From contig JAPPCZ010000036.1 in the NCBI GenBank assembly GCA_028824685.1, positions 1 through 42,632 of the forward strand: a stretch of DNA of 42,632 nucleotides, read 5' to 3'. Within the stretch, counting starts at the first letter, position 1. Each line of letters begins with the position of its first letter. Positions 24,521 to 32,611 of the stretch are shown here, piece by piece. The position numbers and the translations under genes were made by a program. The notes under the pieces were generated by a model. That model did no database searches, had not been told where the DNA came from, and worked only from the letters and a program-made list of their open reading frames with translations. Source of the DNA: Candidatus Poribacteria bacterium. GTDB taxonomy: Bacteria > Poribacteria > WGA-4E > WGA-3G.

Positions 24521-24925
24521 CTAACGGCATCGCCAGTGAAAGCGACCAAGACTAACATATTCGGTAGTTGCTGGATATGTAAAGAACGTAACTGGGTGTT
24601 CTGTGTGCACCCTTACCCTAATTCCAGAGCGTCTCCCCGGAATATTGATGTTAAGCCAGTAATATGGTGGATGATTTTGATCCTCGTATCCTTTTCTATC
24701 TCTGCCAGACTCTGTATAAACCACACCATAAGAATTCGTTCCAGGTGTTCCACAAGTGTAGTACTTGGTGTAGGGATACCAAAACACCATATTATCACTC
24801 GCTTCCACAGTTTCTACATTGACCTGCAATGTTAGAGCGAAAATAAGCAAAAATGAGAGAAGACTTATGCCCCCGAAAAGTTTCATCAAAAAAGTCTTGT
24901 TTTTCATGATGATTCTTCTTTTCAT
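24521..24925 (-). CDS. Small exported protein, unknown function
   Basis: The 134-residue protein has a signal peptide (MKRRIIMKNKTFLMKLFGG..., hydrophobic core FLLIFALTL, cleavage perhaps after VEAS). The mature part of about 90 residues is rich in Tyr, Arg and Gly (FWYPYTKYYTCGTPGTNSYG, IPGRRSGIRVRVHTEH) and ends WRCR, with two Cys that could form a disulphide. The first ATG (24925) is best placed, eight bases after AAAAGGAG; a second Met six codons later is an alternative start. It is the first gene downstream of the ECF sigma factor and heads a three-gene series of small exported proteins. No family was recognised. Confidence 0.65.
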   Translation of the reverse strand: MKRRIIMKNKTFLMKLFGGISLLSFLLIFALTLQVNVETVEASDNMVFWYPYTKYYTCGTPGTNSYGVVYTESGRDRKGYEDQNHPPYYWLNINIPGRRSGIRVRVHTEHPVTFFTYPATTEYVSLGRFHWRCR

Positions 24926-25160
24926 TTCTTTTACTCCTTTTGAAACTTCCATTAGGAAGTCAGTGTTAGTAGAAGGAGAAAATGCGATTTGTAAACGCTA
25001 TCCGAATCGTGCTTCCATTTACACTTATTGCGAACAGTGTTTTGCAAATTGTGCCATTTCTCCCACAATTTATCAAATAAAATAAATCAATTATTCTCCC
25101 GTTTAACTTTTGTCGTGGCGTTTTGCGTTACGGTTTTCTTCCACCGCTTTATCACACGTT

Positions 25161-25844
25161 TCACGCACACTTCAACATCAGTCGGGAGATACCTAATTTT
25201 TTGCTAATCTCTTCGAGAGGTTGATTGTCTAAATACCTTTCCATAATCTTCTGTTCTTGAGATGGAAGGTTATCAATCAGTTTATCTAAATCGTAGGCGA
25301 TTGGGCTTAACCATTCACGCATCCGTTCCCATCTTTTCTGAACAGCTTCAGCAGTGGAACCTATCGCTTCAGCAATCTGCTTCGGCTTTAGGTCATCTAA
25401 GTAGTGTTCAACAACCTCAAGGTCCTTTTCTGGTAGAAGTCTCAGGAGACGTATCAACAGATAACGTTCTGTCTCAGTCTGTTGTGCCTGCTGTGCTGCA
25501 AGCATTGATGCTTCTGCAGCTTCTCTTTCATCATCCACATTATCAAGAGAGACGAATTCAGACATCTGATCAACTTCTTGTTCTCTGGCTCTTATGTAGT
25601 CTATTGCCAGATGTTTCGCTGTGGTATATAACCATCCGACAAGTTTATCAGGATACTTAATCGTTTCCCTCTTGTTGAAGGCTTTGAGAAAGGTTTGATT
25701 CGTGATTTCATCGGCATCTTGGTCATTCTTTACGAATCTGAAAACGTGAGCGCGTATCGCCTTATAATGCTTTTGCATAAGCGGATTCAGTGCTTCTTCG
25801 CTGCCTGTTTCCAAAAATTGCCGATTTAGGACGTTATCATTCAT
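25161..25844 (-). CDS. ECF-type sigma factor, probably truncated by a frameshift near its end
   Basis: The 227-residue protein carries sigma region 2 (ALNPLMQKHYKAI, EITNQTFLKAF, LVGWLYTTAKHLAIDYI) and a first region-4-like helix-turn-helix (LLPEKDLEVVEHYL ... IAEAIGSTAEAVQKRW). A second C-terminal helix-turn-helix begins SQEQKIMERYLDNQPLEEISKKLGIS and then breaks off as RLMLKCA. A -1 shift at the CCC at 25184-25186 instead reads on as PTDVEVCVKRVIKRWKK and continues to a stop at 25087, which completes the recognition helix. Either one C is missing in the assembly, or the gene is mutated. No membrane segment is present, unlike the two fusions. GGGAGGAG precedes the ATG at 25844. The three exported genes downstream are candidate targets. 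Confidence 0.85.
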   Translation of the reverse strand: MNDNVLNRQFLETGSEEALNPLMQKHYKAIRAHVFRFVKNDQDADEITNQTFLKAFNKRETIKYPDKLVGWLYTTAKHLAIDYIRAREQEVDQMSEFVSLDNVDDEREAAEASMLAAQQAQQTETERYLLIRLLRLLPEKDLEVVEHYLDDLKPKQIAEAIGSTAEAVQKRWERMREWLSPIAYDLDKLIDNLPSQEQKIMERYLDNQPLEEISKKLGISRLMLKCA

Positions 25845-25947
25845 CTCCTCCCTCAGAGAATATAATCACTGCCCTCGTTAATATTCACGTAAATTTGGGG
25901 AGAATTCCGACATAAACGGCTATTTTTTTGCGTTATTGTGCAGTGTA

Positions 25948-26119
25948 GTATTAACGTGAGTTTGATAATTAACAGGACAAGCGCAAATTGAACAGAGAAC
26001 GGGCATATTTGCTTAAAAAATCGTTATTTGGTGTTTTTAACCCTCTAAGTCCCCTGATAAGGGGACTTTAAGAGGAAATGTGGAAGTCCTAACTATTTAT
26101 CAAACTCACGTTAGTATTA
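25948..26119. mobile_element. MITE C with a palindromic core
   Basis: The ends AACGTGAGTTTGATAA (25953-25968) and TTATCAAACTCACGTT (26097-26112) are perfect 16-base inverted repeats; AGTATTAA-like flanks extend them. The core has the hairpin CCTCTAAGTCCCCT ... AGGGGACTTTAAGAGG (26042-26075). No coding capacity. Confidence 0.7.
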
Positions 26120-26176
26120 AGCATTAAGATAAATATTGCGAGGCATGTGAGCGGTAGGTATGGGGATTTGCTATTA

Positions 26177-26311
26177 TATAGTGGATTCTACAATTAACTT
26201 TACATCTGAACTGTAGGAGGGAACTGCGATTCCCGACTATTAGTGGTTTCGTCGCGATTCGGAGATCGCTCCTACAGAGGAAATATAGAATTATTTCTAT
26301 AGTCCACTATA
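26177..26311. mobile_element. MITE B carrying the same core as MITE A
   Basis: The ends TATAGTGGA (26177-26185) and TCCACTATA (26303-26311) are inverted repeats. Inside, 26213-26275, is a palindromic pair nearly identical to the core of the two MITE A copies (GTAGGAGGGAACTGCGATT to GATCGCTCCTAC). So the core is shared while the ends differ. Confidence 0.65.
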
Positions 26312-26381
26312 ATGTGTCAATTATTATATATCTTACAATAAGGATTTTTCAAATATGAATAGGTTATTGCATCCGAATCCC

Positions 26382-26431
26382 CATAAATCAACGGTATGAA
26401 TGCCTAATGGCATTCATACCGTTGATTTATG
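26382..26431 (+). repeat. AAATCAA-tagged element as a perfect 23-bp hairpin
   Basis: Arms 26382-26404 and 26409-26431 pair perfectly (CATAAATCAACGG and CCGTTGATTTATG are their outer parts) around a four-base loop. In this copy the tag itself is inside the stem. It abuts GGGTAGAGCG of the REP pair, again next to GGG. Confidence 0.65.
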
Positions 26432-26544
26432 GGTAGAGCGAAGCGAAACCCGACATGATCGCACTACCACACTAAGATTGTCCAAATCAACGCAGCATGC
26501 GCGTGTGGCATGCTGCGGGTTTTGCTTCGCTCTACCCGACCTAC
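26431..26544. repeat. REPIN-like pair interrupted by a tagged hairpin
   Basis: The left half GGGTAGAGCGAAGCG with AAACCCGAC (about 26430-26454) and the right half, ending CTCTACCCGACCTAC (to 26544), form the same inverted REP pair as at 51-132. The right half is interrupted at 26483-26516 by an AAATCAA-tagged hairpin. Confidence 0.65.
26483..26516 (+). repeat. AAATCAA-tagged hairpin inserted inside a REP sequence
   Basis: An intact copy reads GTC-GGGTTT. Here GTC is followed by CAAATCAA, a hairpin (CGCAGCATGC ... GCATGCTGC) and then GGGTTT. The site is the same kind as at 14130: a clean insertion between C and GGG. The stem differs completely from the 14130 copy yet is fully paired. Confidence 0.75.
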
Positions 26545-26678
26545 AATGCGACTATAAAATATTAACGTTTGCAATAAAATGCGTAGAAAAACTGAAAACT
26601 AAATAACCCTGCCTCCTGTTTTTTGGAGTTGCTTTTTTCTGATAGTTTCTGATACAATATCAGATAAGTGTGAACCAG

Positions 26679-26697
26679 AAAAGCGACTCGCTTTTTT
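26679..26697 (+). terminator. Short hairpin with T run
   Basis: AAAAGCG (26679-26685) pairs with CGCTTTT (26689-26695) around ACT, and more T follow. No gene ends just upstream, so it may be a leftover or may block read-through into the DUF4377-like gene. Confidence 0.4.
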
Positions 26698-26704
26698 GCG
26701 TTTC

Positions 26705-26730
26705 AAATAGGGGTTGATACCCCCTATTTT
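26705..26730. terminator. Bidirectional terminator-like stem-loop
   Basis: AAATAGGGG (26705-26713) pairs with CCCCTATTT (26721-26729), with T on the plus side and A before it, so it could terminate in both directions. It lies upstream of the lipoprotein gene at 26847. Confidence 0.5.
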
Positions 26731-26846
26731 CTTACTGATATTATACTATGAAAACCCTTTCTGGACAAGGGTTTAGCGCACTTATTCCAACTTTTCTCAA
26801 GTCCAAAACGACTTATTCCGTTTACTTAAATGCTTCAGTTAAAAAC

Positions 26847-27254
26847 ATGCAATCTCCAATAAAACTGATACTACCAACTACATTAATCCTCTTATCCTTT
26901 ACCATCGGGTGTGGACCAGACTCGGAGTTCAAAAGCCCATGCAAGGGATCATGGATTTCACGGTGCACCGCGAATACTGAGATCCTGATAATCGGTCCCT
27001 ACAAAACAACCTGTGTCGGTGCTTTTGAGCAGGAATGTTATCTTGAATTCAACGAGGAAGAAGAGCAGTGGCACTTCTTCTATGAAGGAATAAAAGGGTT
27101 TGATTATGAGGAGGGATATATCTACACGCTAAAAGTCAGTCTTCACGAGAGACCTGAAGGGATTCAGGATGTGGGGCGTTATGAATATCGTCTTGTAGAG
27201 GTGGTAAGCAAGGAAAAGGCTTCAGTTGATGAGAGACCGCCGCGAAAACCGTAG
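26847..27254 (+). CDS. Lipoprotein with a DUF4377-like domain
   Basis: Read from the ATG at 26847 the protein has 135 residues. It opens with a lipoprotein signal sequence (MQSPIKLILPTTLILLSF with lipobox TIGC, Cys22). The mature part matches DUF4377 in layout: conserved Cys residues (GPYKTTCVGAFEQECYL), then WHFFYEGIKGFDYEEGYIYTLKV and the final YRLVEVVSKEKA. The domain is also found fused to META/HslJ domains in some bacteria; its function is unknown. The open frame extends upstream to 26748 with another ATG, but that would bury the signal sequence, and neither start has a good ribosome site. No co-directional neighbour is close by. Confidence 0.7.
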   Translation: MQSPIKLILPTTLILLSFTIGCGPDSEFKSPCKGSWISRCTANTEILIIGPYKTTCVGAFEQECYLEFNEEEEQWHFFYEGIKGFDYEEGYIYTLKVSLHERPEGIQDVGRYEYRLVEVVSKEKASVDERPPRKP

Positions 27255-27281
27255 GGTCCTAAAAAATAAAGGAAATAGTGC

Positions 27282-27524
27282 TTATGCTTGTGATGCAGCA
27301 AGTAATGCTTCTTCAACCGCAGTAGGCAGGTGAATTAGATAGAAACGGTTTGCATCATAGGCGTACTCCTCTCCACTTTCATCTATAATTCGCAGATATC
27401 CCTGAGTTTTCATTTTATCATCAGGGACCACACGATAAAGTTTTCCAGTTTCAAGAGAAGCAGGATATCCTTCATTATTAAGACACAACCCAAATTGCGG
27501 TATTTGATTTTCTTTTGTTTGCAT
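27282..27524 (-). CDS. Small conserved protein, second of a pair
   Basis: An 80-residue soluble protein: FGLCLNNEGYPASLETGKLYRVVPDD, then GYLRIIDESGEEYAYDANRFYLIHLP. It has neither signal peptide nor membrane segment. I recognise this as a type of short protein often found in cyanobacteria and other environmental bacteria next to a partner like the one just upstream, but its function is unknown. It begins two bases after the upstream stop, so the pair is translationally coupled. A toxin-antitoxin role was considered; nothing in the residues supports it directly. Confidence 0.7.
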   Translation of the reverse strand: MQTKENQIPQFGLCLNNEGYPASLETGKLYRVVPDDKMKTQGYLRIIDESGEEYAYDANRFYLIHLPTAVEEALLAASQA

Positions 27525-27526
27525 TG

Positions 27527-27763
27527 CTAATCAAGGAATGGAAGTTTAAGTTTGAATTCTCTTTTCCCAATTTCTTGCGCTTGGTACCAGTGTATTTCAG
27601 CGTAACGGATTGAACCATCAATTAGACGAACGTATGCTTTTCCTTTTAACTTACGCCATCTGCCTTGACCATACTGCCGTTGCAATCTCGTGCGATTTTT
27701 TACACCTCTGCCGCGGGCAATTGTTTCAATTTGCGTAATTTCTCCAATAATTTCAAAGTCCAT
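27527..27763 (-). CDS. Small conserved protein, first of a pair
   Basis: A 78-residue basic protein: MDFEIIGEITQIETIARGRG, then LQRQYGQGRWRKLKGKAYVRL and IRYAEIHWYQAQEIGKREFKLK. The RWRKLKG segment is very basic and might bind nucleic acid. The same protein type is frequent in cyanobacteria and other phyla, always short and often paired with a partner like the next gene. It lies 37 bases after the aldo/keto reductase stop on the same strand. Function unknown; the ribosome site is weak (GTGGG). Confidence 0.72.
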   Translation of the reverse strand: MDFEIIGEITQIETIARGRGVKNRTRLQRQYGQGRWRKLKGKAYVRLIDGSIRYAEIHWYQAQEIGKREFKLKLPFLD

Positions 27764-27800
27764 TTAAACCCACGTTCAAAAACGATAAAGGAAGTGCCAC

Positions 27801-28622
27801 TTACCTTCCATGAATCGCTCGCAGATCCAGTCGTGCCTCAACATCATCCGACACAGCATTTGTCCAATTCACATCGTCGGTACTTTGCAAACTCATCAGT
27901 GCAACGTTTACCATCGGATTTGAAAGCGAATAGTTGAGTAGAAAACTATCTACATTAACCGCCGCCATCTCATTAGGAAAGCAATGCTTCATAAGATTTT
28001 GAAAGACGTTGCTTGTCGTAGAACGCATTAACACAATACCCATATCTTGTTCGACAGCATCGGGGATAACACCGCGCCTGCCGAATGTATCACACGTACT
28101 CTGATACATCAAGTTGTAGTGGATTTGCATCATATCAAACTGACCTGCGGCAATCAGTTGTTCCGTCCCACCCGACGGACCGTTCGCAGAAAAACCGATA
28201 AACCGCACCTTTCCTTCTTTCTTCAATTTGAGGTATTTTTCTAATCCGCCACCGTTCAGAATCTGTTCTGTCTCTTTCGCATAAAACCAACCGCCATGGA
28301 ATTGGAGAACGTCAATATAGTCAGTGCGGAGTCGTTGTAAGCTACCTTCCACATCCGCTGCGATACCATCTGGATCATACGCCTCCGTTTTGGTTGCAAC
28401 GATGCATGCGTCCCGACGATCTGTGATCGCTTTGCCGATAACTGTTTCGCTATATCCACCTCCATAGTTAGGCGCGGTGTCTATGAAGTTGAGTCCACAG
28501 TCTATAGCATAATGGATCATATTGACAAGCGACTTTTCGTCATGCTCTGGACGAACTCTACCGCCGCCGTAGCCGATTTCTGAAACACTAAGTCCGGTTT
28601 TGCCGAGTGTGCGATACTGCAT
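27801..28622 (-). CDS. Aldo/keto reductase
   Basis: The 273-residue protein is an NAD(P)H-dependent aldo/keto reductase with a TIM-barrel fold. The catalytic tetrad is intact: D48 and Y53 in FIDTAPNYGGG, K78 in ATKTEA, and H109 in QFHGGW. Its start, MQYRTLGKTGLSVSEIGYGG, is the usual opening of the family. It is a little short compared with typical members (about 310-330 residues), and the C-terminal cofactor-binding part is reduced. Substrate not predictable; sugar or aldehyde reduction is common. GGGAGGAA precedes the ATG. Upstream on the same strand lies dnaE, with a pair of palindromic repeats between them. Confidence 0.9.
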   Translation of the reverse strand: MQYRTLGKTGLSVSEIGYGGGRVRPEHDEKSLVNMIHYAIDCGLNFIDTAPNYGGGYSETVIGKAITDRRDACIVATKTEAYDPDGIAADVEGSLQRLRTDYIDVLQFHGGWFYAKETEQILNGGGLEKYLKLKKEGKVRFIGFSANGPSGGTEQLIAAGQFDMMQIHYNLMYQSTCDTFGRRGVIPDAVEQDMGIVLMRSTTSNVFQNLMKHCFPNEMAAVNVDSFLLNYSLSNPMVNVALMSLQSTDDVNWTNAVSDDVEARLDLRAIHGR

Positions 28623-28688
28623 AAGTGTGAATTTCCTCCCGCCAATTGGGTGTATAAATACTTTTAAAAGGACTGAAAATCCATACCC

Positions 28689-28770
28689 TTCTATATACCT
28701 GTCGCCCCGCTGGGGCTATAAAAAATGGAAGAACGCTTTTCTATATACATTTCGCCCCGCTGGGGCTAAA
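28689..28770. repeat. Pair of palindromic repeats, CGCCCCGCTGGGGC type
   Basis: Two units, TTCTATATACCTGTCGCCCC and so on (28689-28718) and TTCTATATACATTTCGCCCC and so on (28739-28770), each with the palindrome GCCCC-GCT-GGGGC, repeat with a 50-base period. The layout parallels the other arrays (TTCTATAAACATATCG + GTCCC palindrome), but the stem sequence is changed and still paired. No inverted arms were found around it. Confidence 0.65.
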
Positions 28771-28844
28771 TATTGCGTTATGAAAACTAACAATCTGATG
28801 AAATATATTTCTGTGAGAACACCTATCTGAGTTAAAGATCGTTT

Positions 28845-31800
28845 TTAAACATAACTGTTTCGAGTAGAGCGATTTCCATTTTTAGGCTTTGTTCGATTGC
28901 TCCGTTTGATGCAATTCTCTCCAAATAGATTTTCCACCTGTTTGAAAACATCTTCCTTATCTGTAATCTTATAATTGGAACCACATCGCGTGATGACTTC
29001 ACCAAAACGTGGACTCATAAGACGCAAAATTAGATGTAACTCTCCCTTATTGGCAAGTGCAATCTCTTTGAGGGATTTTAGTTTTTCAAGGTTATCAAGA
29101 TCGGATTCCGCGATTGTCACTTCAACGGCAGATGTCTGTTGCTCAGCAACAGTTTCTATATCTAAAATTGTGTCTGCTTGTATCTGACGTTCTTCCACTT
29201 CAGTTTCGTCATCAGAATTCCGATTTTTGCTACCGTTATGATTAACTCTAACTGTTCCTTCAATCCAAACTATCCTTCCTTCAAAGAGATCCCCTGCTTT
29301 TTTATATGCCTCTGGAAAAACAACGACCTCTATTGAGCCCTCAAGGTCCTCAAACTCAAGTATTGCCATGGAGTCTCCTTTCCTGGTGGTACGATTTGTA
29401 ACACTGGTAATCATTCCTGCTACAGAAACTGTGGACTCAATCGGATGTCCGCCGAGGGTTTGGGTACTTGCTGATGTATAATTTTCAATGATGTCTGTGT
29501 ATTGCTGGAGTGGGTGTCCGGAAACATAAAAACCGAGTTGTTCTTTTTCCAGCTTAAGCCGTTCCAAAGGGTCATATTCCTCTGCTGCCGCGAGTGTTAC
29601 CACTGTTGTCGGCATATCCTCTGCCTCTCCAAAGAGGTTCATCTGTCCGCGTTCGCGTACTGCTTGTGCGCTTTGTGCGGCTTTCAGGATGCTTTCCAAG
29701 TTAGCGAGGAGTTGTGCCCGATGTCCTTCAAGGTTATCAAAAGCACCACTTAAAATAAGACCTTCAACAGCCCGTTTGTTGACCACTTTTGTATCCACAC
29801 GTTCACAGAAATCCTGTAGCGATGTAAATGAACCGCCTTCTTTCCGTGCATCCACAATTGCATCTATTGCGTTGTCCCCGACGTTTTTCACTGCCACAAG
29901 ACCAAAACAAATATCATTGCCATCCACTGCAAAATCCTTATCGCTACTGTTAACATCCGGGGAAAGCACATTGATTTCCACACCAAGGAAATCAGCAAGT
30001 TTGACACATTCAGCTCGGTAACGCGTAATTTTGGATGAGTCACCTGCTTCTCCAGTCATCATCGCTGCCATAAATTCGTGAGGATAGTGTGTCTTCAGAT
30101 ATGCCATGCGGTAAGCTAACATAGCATAAGCGACAGAGTGTGATTTGTTGAAGGCGTATCCACTGAACGGTTCAAGGAGGTCGTATATTTCTTCTGCATC
30201 TTTTTTAGGAATCTCATTTTTGAGGGCACCCTCAACGAATTTCTCTCGCTGCGATTTGATCAAATCTAATTTCTTTTTTCCCATTGCATCGCGGAGGATA
30301 TCTGCCTCACCGAGTGTAAAGCCTGCCATATCACGGGCAATCTGCATCACCTGCTCCTGATAGACACATACGCCGTAAGTATTTTTGAGCGCATCTTCAA
30401 GCGACGGATGCAGATAACTCACCGGTTCTAATCCGTTTTTTCGGTCAATGAACTGTTGCATCATGCCGCTTTCTAATGGACCTGGACGATAAAGCGCGGG
30501 AATTGCAGCGAAATCCTCAAAGTTATCCGCTTTGAGTTGTGTAACAACCCTATACATGCCTGAGGAGGTTTCCAGTTGGAATAAGGCAGCAATCAGTCCT
30601 CTACTAATTAGTGAAAAGGTCTTTTCATCGTCAAAAGGGATATCTTCTAACTTCAAATCTATGCCATGATTCGCCTTAACCATTTGGAGGCAGTCATGAA
30701 TCTCAGTGAGGCTGCGGACACCAAGGAAATCAAATTTGACGATACCAACATTTTCAACAGTTTTGCCTTCAAACTGTGTTGCAACCTGGTCATTTTTATC
30801 TTTAAACAGCGGCGCAAAATCTGTCAGCGGTCCATTCGAAACAACGATAGCAGATGCATGACAAGAGACGTGCCGTTTCATGCCTTCTACAGATTTGCTG
30901 AGATCCATTAATTCTTTATTTTCTGGCTGTTCTGCAAGTGCTTGAAATTCTGGCACTTGTTCCAAGGCATCATCAAGTGTAATGCCTGGGATACTTGGAA
31001 TCAACTGCGTTAGTTTATTAACATTTTCGAGAGGCACATCAAGTGTGCGTCCAACATCTTTGATAGCGGCTTTTGCTCCCATGGTTGCAAAGGTTGCAAC
31101 CTTGCCGACAGAGTCTTGCCCATATTTATTAACAAGGTATTCAATAACGTGATCACGGGCTCGGTCTGCGAAGTCAATATCAATATCAGGTGGGCTAATC
31201 CGTTCAAGGTTCAGAAAACGCTCAAAGATACAGCCATACTCCATCGGATTAAAAGTAATTACATCGAGTGCATACAGGACAAGGCTACCGGCAGCGGAAC
31301 CACGAGCGGTAAGTGGATATCCCTGTTCATTAGCATATTTAACATAGTCCCACACAATCAGGAAATATCCTGGGTAACCGGTTTTATTTATAATGTCAAG
31401 TTCATGATTCAACCTTTGGAGAACATCCGAGGAGAGTTCACCACCTAATTTTTCACGCAACCCTTGGTAGCAAAGTTCTTTTAGGTAACTCTCATTTGTA
31501 TGTCCTTCAGGCACATCATATTTCGGCATCACGCTCTTGCCGTAATCAAGCTTGAGGTTGCACCTTTTAGCAATTTCAAGCGTGTTGCTGATGGCTTCAG
31601 GCGGGTAATTCTTAAGCGCTTCCCGCATTTCGTCAACGTCTTTAAAATAGAAATGATTATCAAATCGCATCCGATCTTGCTCGTTGACAGTTTTCTTTGT
31701 TTGGATACACAGAAGCACATCGTGCATGTGGTGATCAGATTTGTGGAGGTAATGGCAATCGTTTGTGCCAACAAGAGGGAGATCAAATTCTCTTGCTAAA

Positions 31801-32375
31801 TCAACCATTATTGGGTACGCTTCAAGCTCCTTGTCAATATAATGGTTTTGCACCTCAACATAGAGGTTACGAGGACCCATGATGTCAATTAAGGTTTTGA
31901 AGTTTTGGATGCCTTCTTCCCGTTTGTCTGAAGCAACGAGTTGTGGCACCTGCCCTTGGATACAACCCGTCAGTGCGATAATCCCTTCGCGGTATTCCCG
32001 TAAGATTTCCATGTCAATGCGCGGTTTACTATAGAAACCTTCTGTGTAACCGAGCGATACCAATTCAAGTAGGTTTTGATAGCCAGTCGCATTTTCTACA
32101 AGGAGTGTTAAATGGTAGGGGCTGCCTTGGTCTTTTCCACGTTTCTTTCGGTCACCGGGAGCAACATACACCTCACACCCGACAATAGGATTTACACCCG
32201 CCTCTTGTGCTTTGGTGTAAAACTCCCATGCACCGAACATATTGCCGTGGTCAGTGAGCGCAACAGCGGGCGCGCTATTCTCAACTGCCCACTGAATCAT
32301 ATCTGAAATGCGGCAAGCCCCGTCAAGCATACTGTATTCGCTGTGGTTGTGTAGATGGACAAATTCGGAAGACAT
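28845..32375 (-). CDS. dnaE: DNA polymerase III alpha subunit
   Basis: The 1176-residue replicative polymerase has the standard DnaE order. An N-terminal PHP domain comes first, with HLHNHSEYS and TDHGN metal-binding residues (H7, H9, D42, H43) still present, so it may keep proofreading activity. The polymerase palm and fingers follow, with ARGSAAGSLV near 357-366 and the catalytic aspartates in PPDIDIDFAD near 395-404. Later come the HhH region (YRPGPLESG) and a C-terminal OB fold (SVAGMITSVTNRTTRKGDSM). The start is the ATG at 32375, seven bases after AGGAGAA; an upstream in-frame extension of 20 residues is basic and unlike the family. Divergent from the MFS gene, with its own promoter at 32452-32480. 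Confidence 0.97.
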   Translation of the reverse strand: MSSEFVHLHNHSEYSMLDGACRISDMIQWAVENSAPAVALTDHGNMFGAWEFYTKAQEAGVNPIVGCEVYVAPGDRKKRGKDQGSPYHLTLLVENATGYQNLLELVSLGYTEGFYSKPRIDMEILREYREGIIALTGCIQGQVPQLVASDKREEGIQNFKTLIDIMGPRNLYVEVQNHYIDKELEAYPIMVDLAREFDLPLVGTNDCHYLHKSDHHMHDVLLCIQTKKTVNEQDRMRFDNHFYFKDVDEMREALKNYPPEAISNTLEIAKRCNLKLDYGKSVMPKYDVPEGHTNESYLKELCYQGLREKLGGELSSDVLQRLNHELDIINKTGYPGYFLIVWDYVKYANEQGYPLTARGSAAGSLVLYALDVITFNPMEYGCIFERFLNLERISPPDIDIDFADRARDHVIEYLVNKYGQDSVGKVATFATMGAKAAIKDVGRTLDVPLENVNKLTQLIPSIPGITLDDALEQVPEFQALAEQPENKELMDLSKSVEGMKRHVSCHASAIVVSNGPLTDFAPLFKDKNDQVATQFEGKTVENVGIVKFDFLGVRSLTEIHDCLQMVKANHGIDLKLEDIPFDDEKTFSLISRGLIAALFQLETSSGMYRVVTQLKADNFEDFAAIPALYRPGPLESGMMQQFIDRKNGLEPVSYLHPSLEDALKNTYGVCVYQEQVMQIARDMAGFTLGEADILRDAMGKKKLDLIKSQREKFVEGALKNEIPKKDAEEIYDLLEPFSGYAFNKSHSVAYAMLAYRMAYLKTHYPHEFMAAMMTGEAGDSSKITRYRAECVKLADFLGVEINVLSPDVNSSDKDFAVDGNDICFGLVAVKNVGDNAIDAIVDARKEGGSFTSLQDFCERVDTKVVNKRAVEGLILSGAFDNLEGHRAQLLANLESILKAAQSAQAVRERGQMNLFGEAEDMPTTVVTLAAAEEYDPLERLKLEKEQLGFYVSGHPLQQYTDIIENYTSASTQTLGGHPIESTVSVAGMITSVTNRTTRKGDSMAILEFEDLEGSIEVVVFPEAYKKAGDLFEGRIVWIEGTVRVNHNGSKNRNSDDETEVEERQIQADTILDIETVAEQQTSAVEVTIAESDLDNLEKLKSLKEIALANKGELHLILRLMSPRFGEVITRCGSNYKITDKEDVFKQVENLFGENCIKRSNRTKPKNGNRSTRNSYV

Positions 32376-32451
32376 GGTTCTCCTGCTTTTAAGCTTTTTA
32401 TGTATTTTACGATAAAAAATCGGTTTAGATTTCAATTAATTTGTAGACGTA

Positions 32452-32480
32452 ATTATAGCAGAAAAAGAAGGGAATTTACA
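32452..32480 (-). promoter_or_regulatory. Promoter for dnaE
   Basis: On the minus strand TGTAAA (32475-32480), a 17-base spacer and TATAAT (32452-32457) lie about 75 bases before the dnaE start. Confidence 0.55.
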
Positions 32481-32521
32481 CGACAAAATTTCCTCTTTTC
32501 GGTTTGAAATACCGTTTAATA

Positions 32522-32550
32522 TTGACACACTGCCTACGCCTTGCTATAAT
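32522..32550 (+). promoter_or_regulatory. Consensus sigma-70 promoter for the MFS gene
   Basis: A perfect TTGACA (32522-32527), a 17-base spacer and a perfect TATAAT (32545-32550). The predicted start is about 55 bases before the ATG at 32612. It points away from the dnaE promoter. Confidence 0.8.
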
Positions 32551-32611
32551 AATAAATACTGCCAACTTGCAGTTTTTCCAAGTGTGCAGAATCCGTATTT
32601 AGAACTTACGA

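Noticed and set aside
26400..26606. Plus-strand 68-codon frame across 26400-26606
   Set aside because: It lies wholly within REP and tagged-hairpin repeats, so it is a repeat artefact.
27282..27763. Toxin-antitoxin pair
   Set aside because: The size and coupling fit, but no toxin or antitoxin motif is present and the two proteins look like a different conserved pair.
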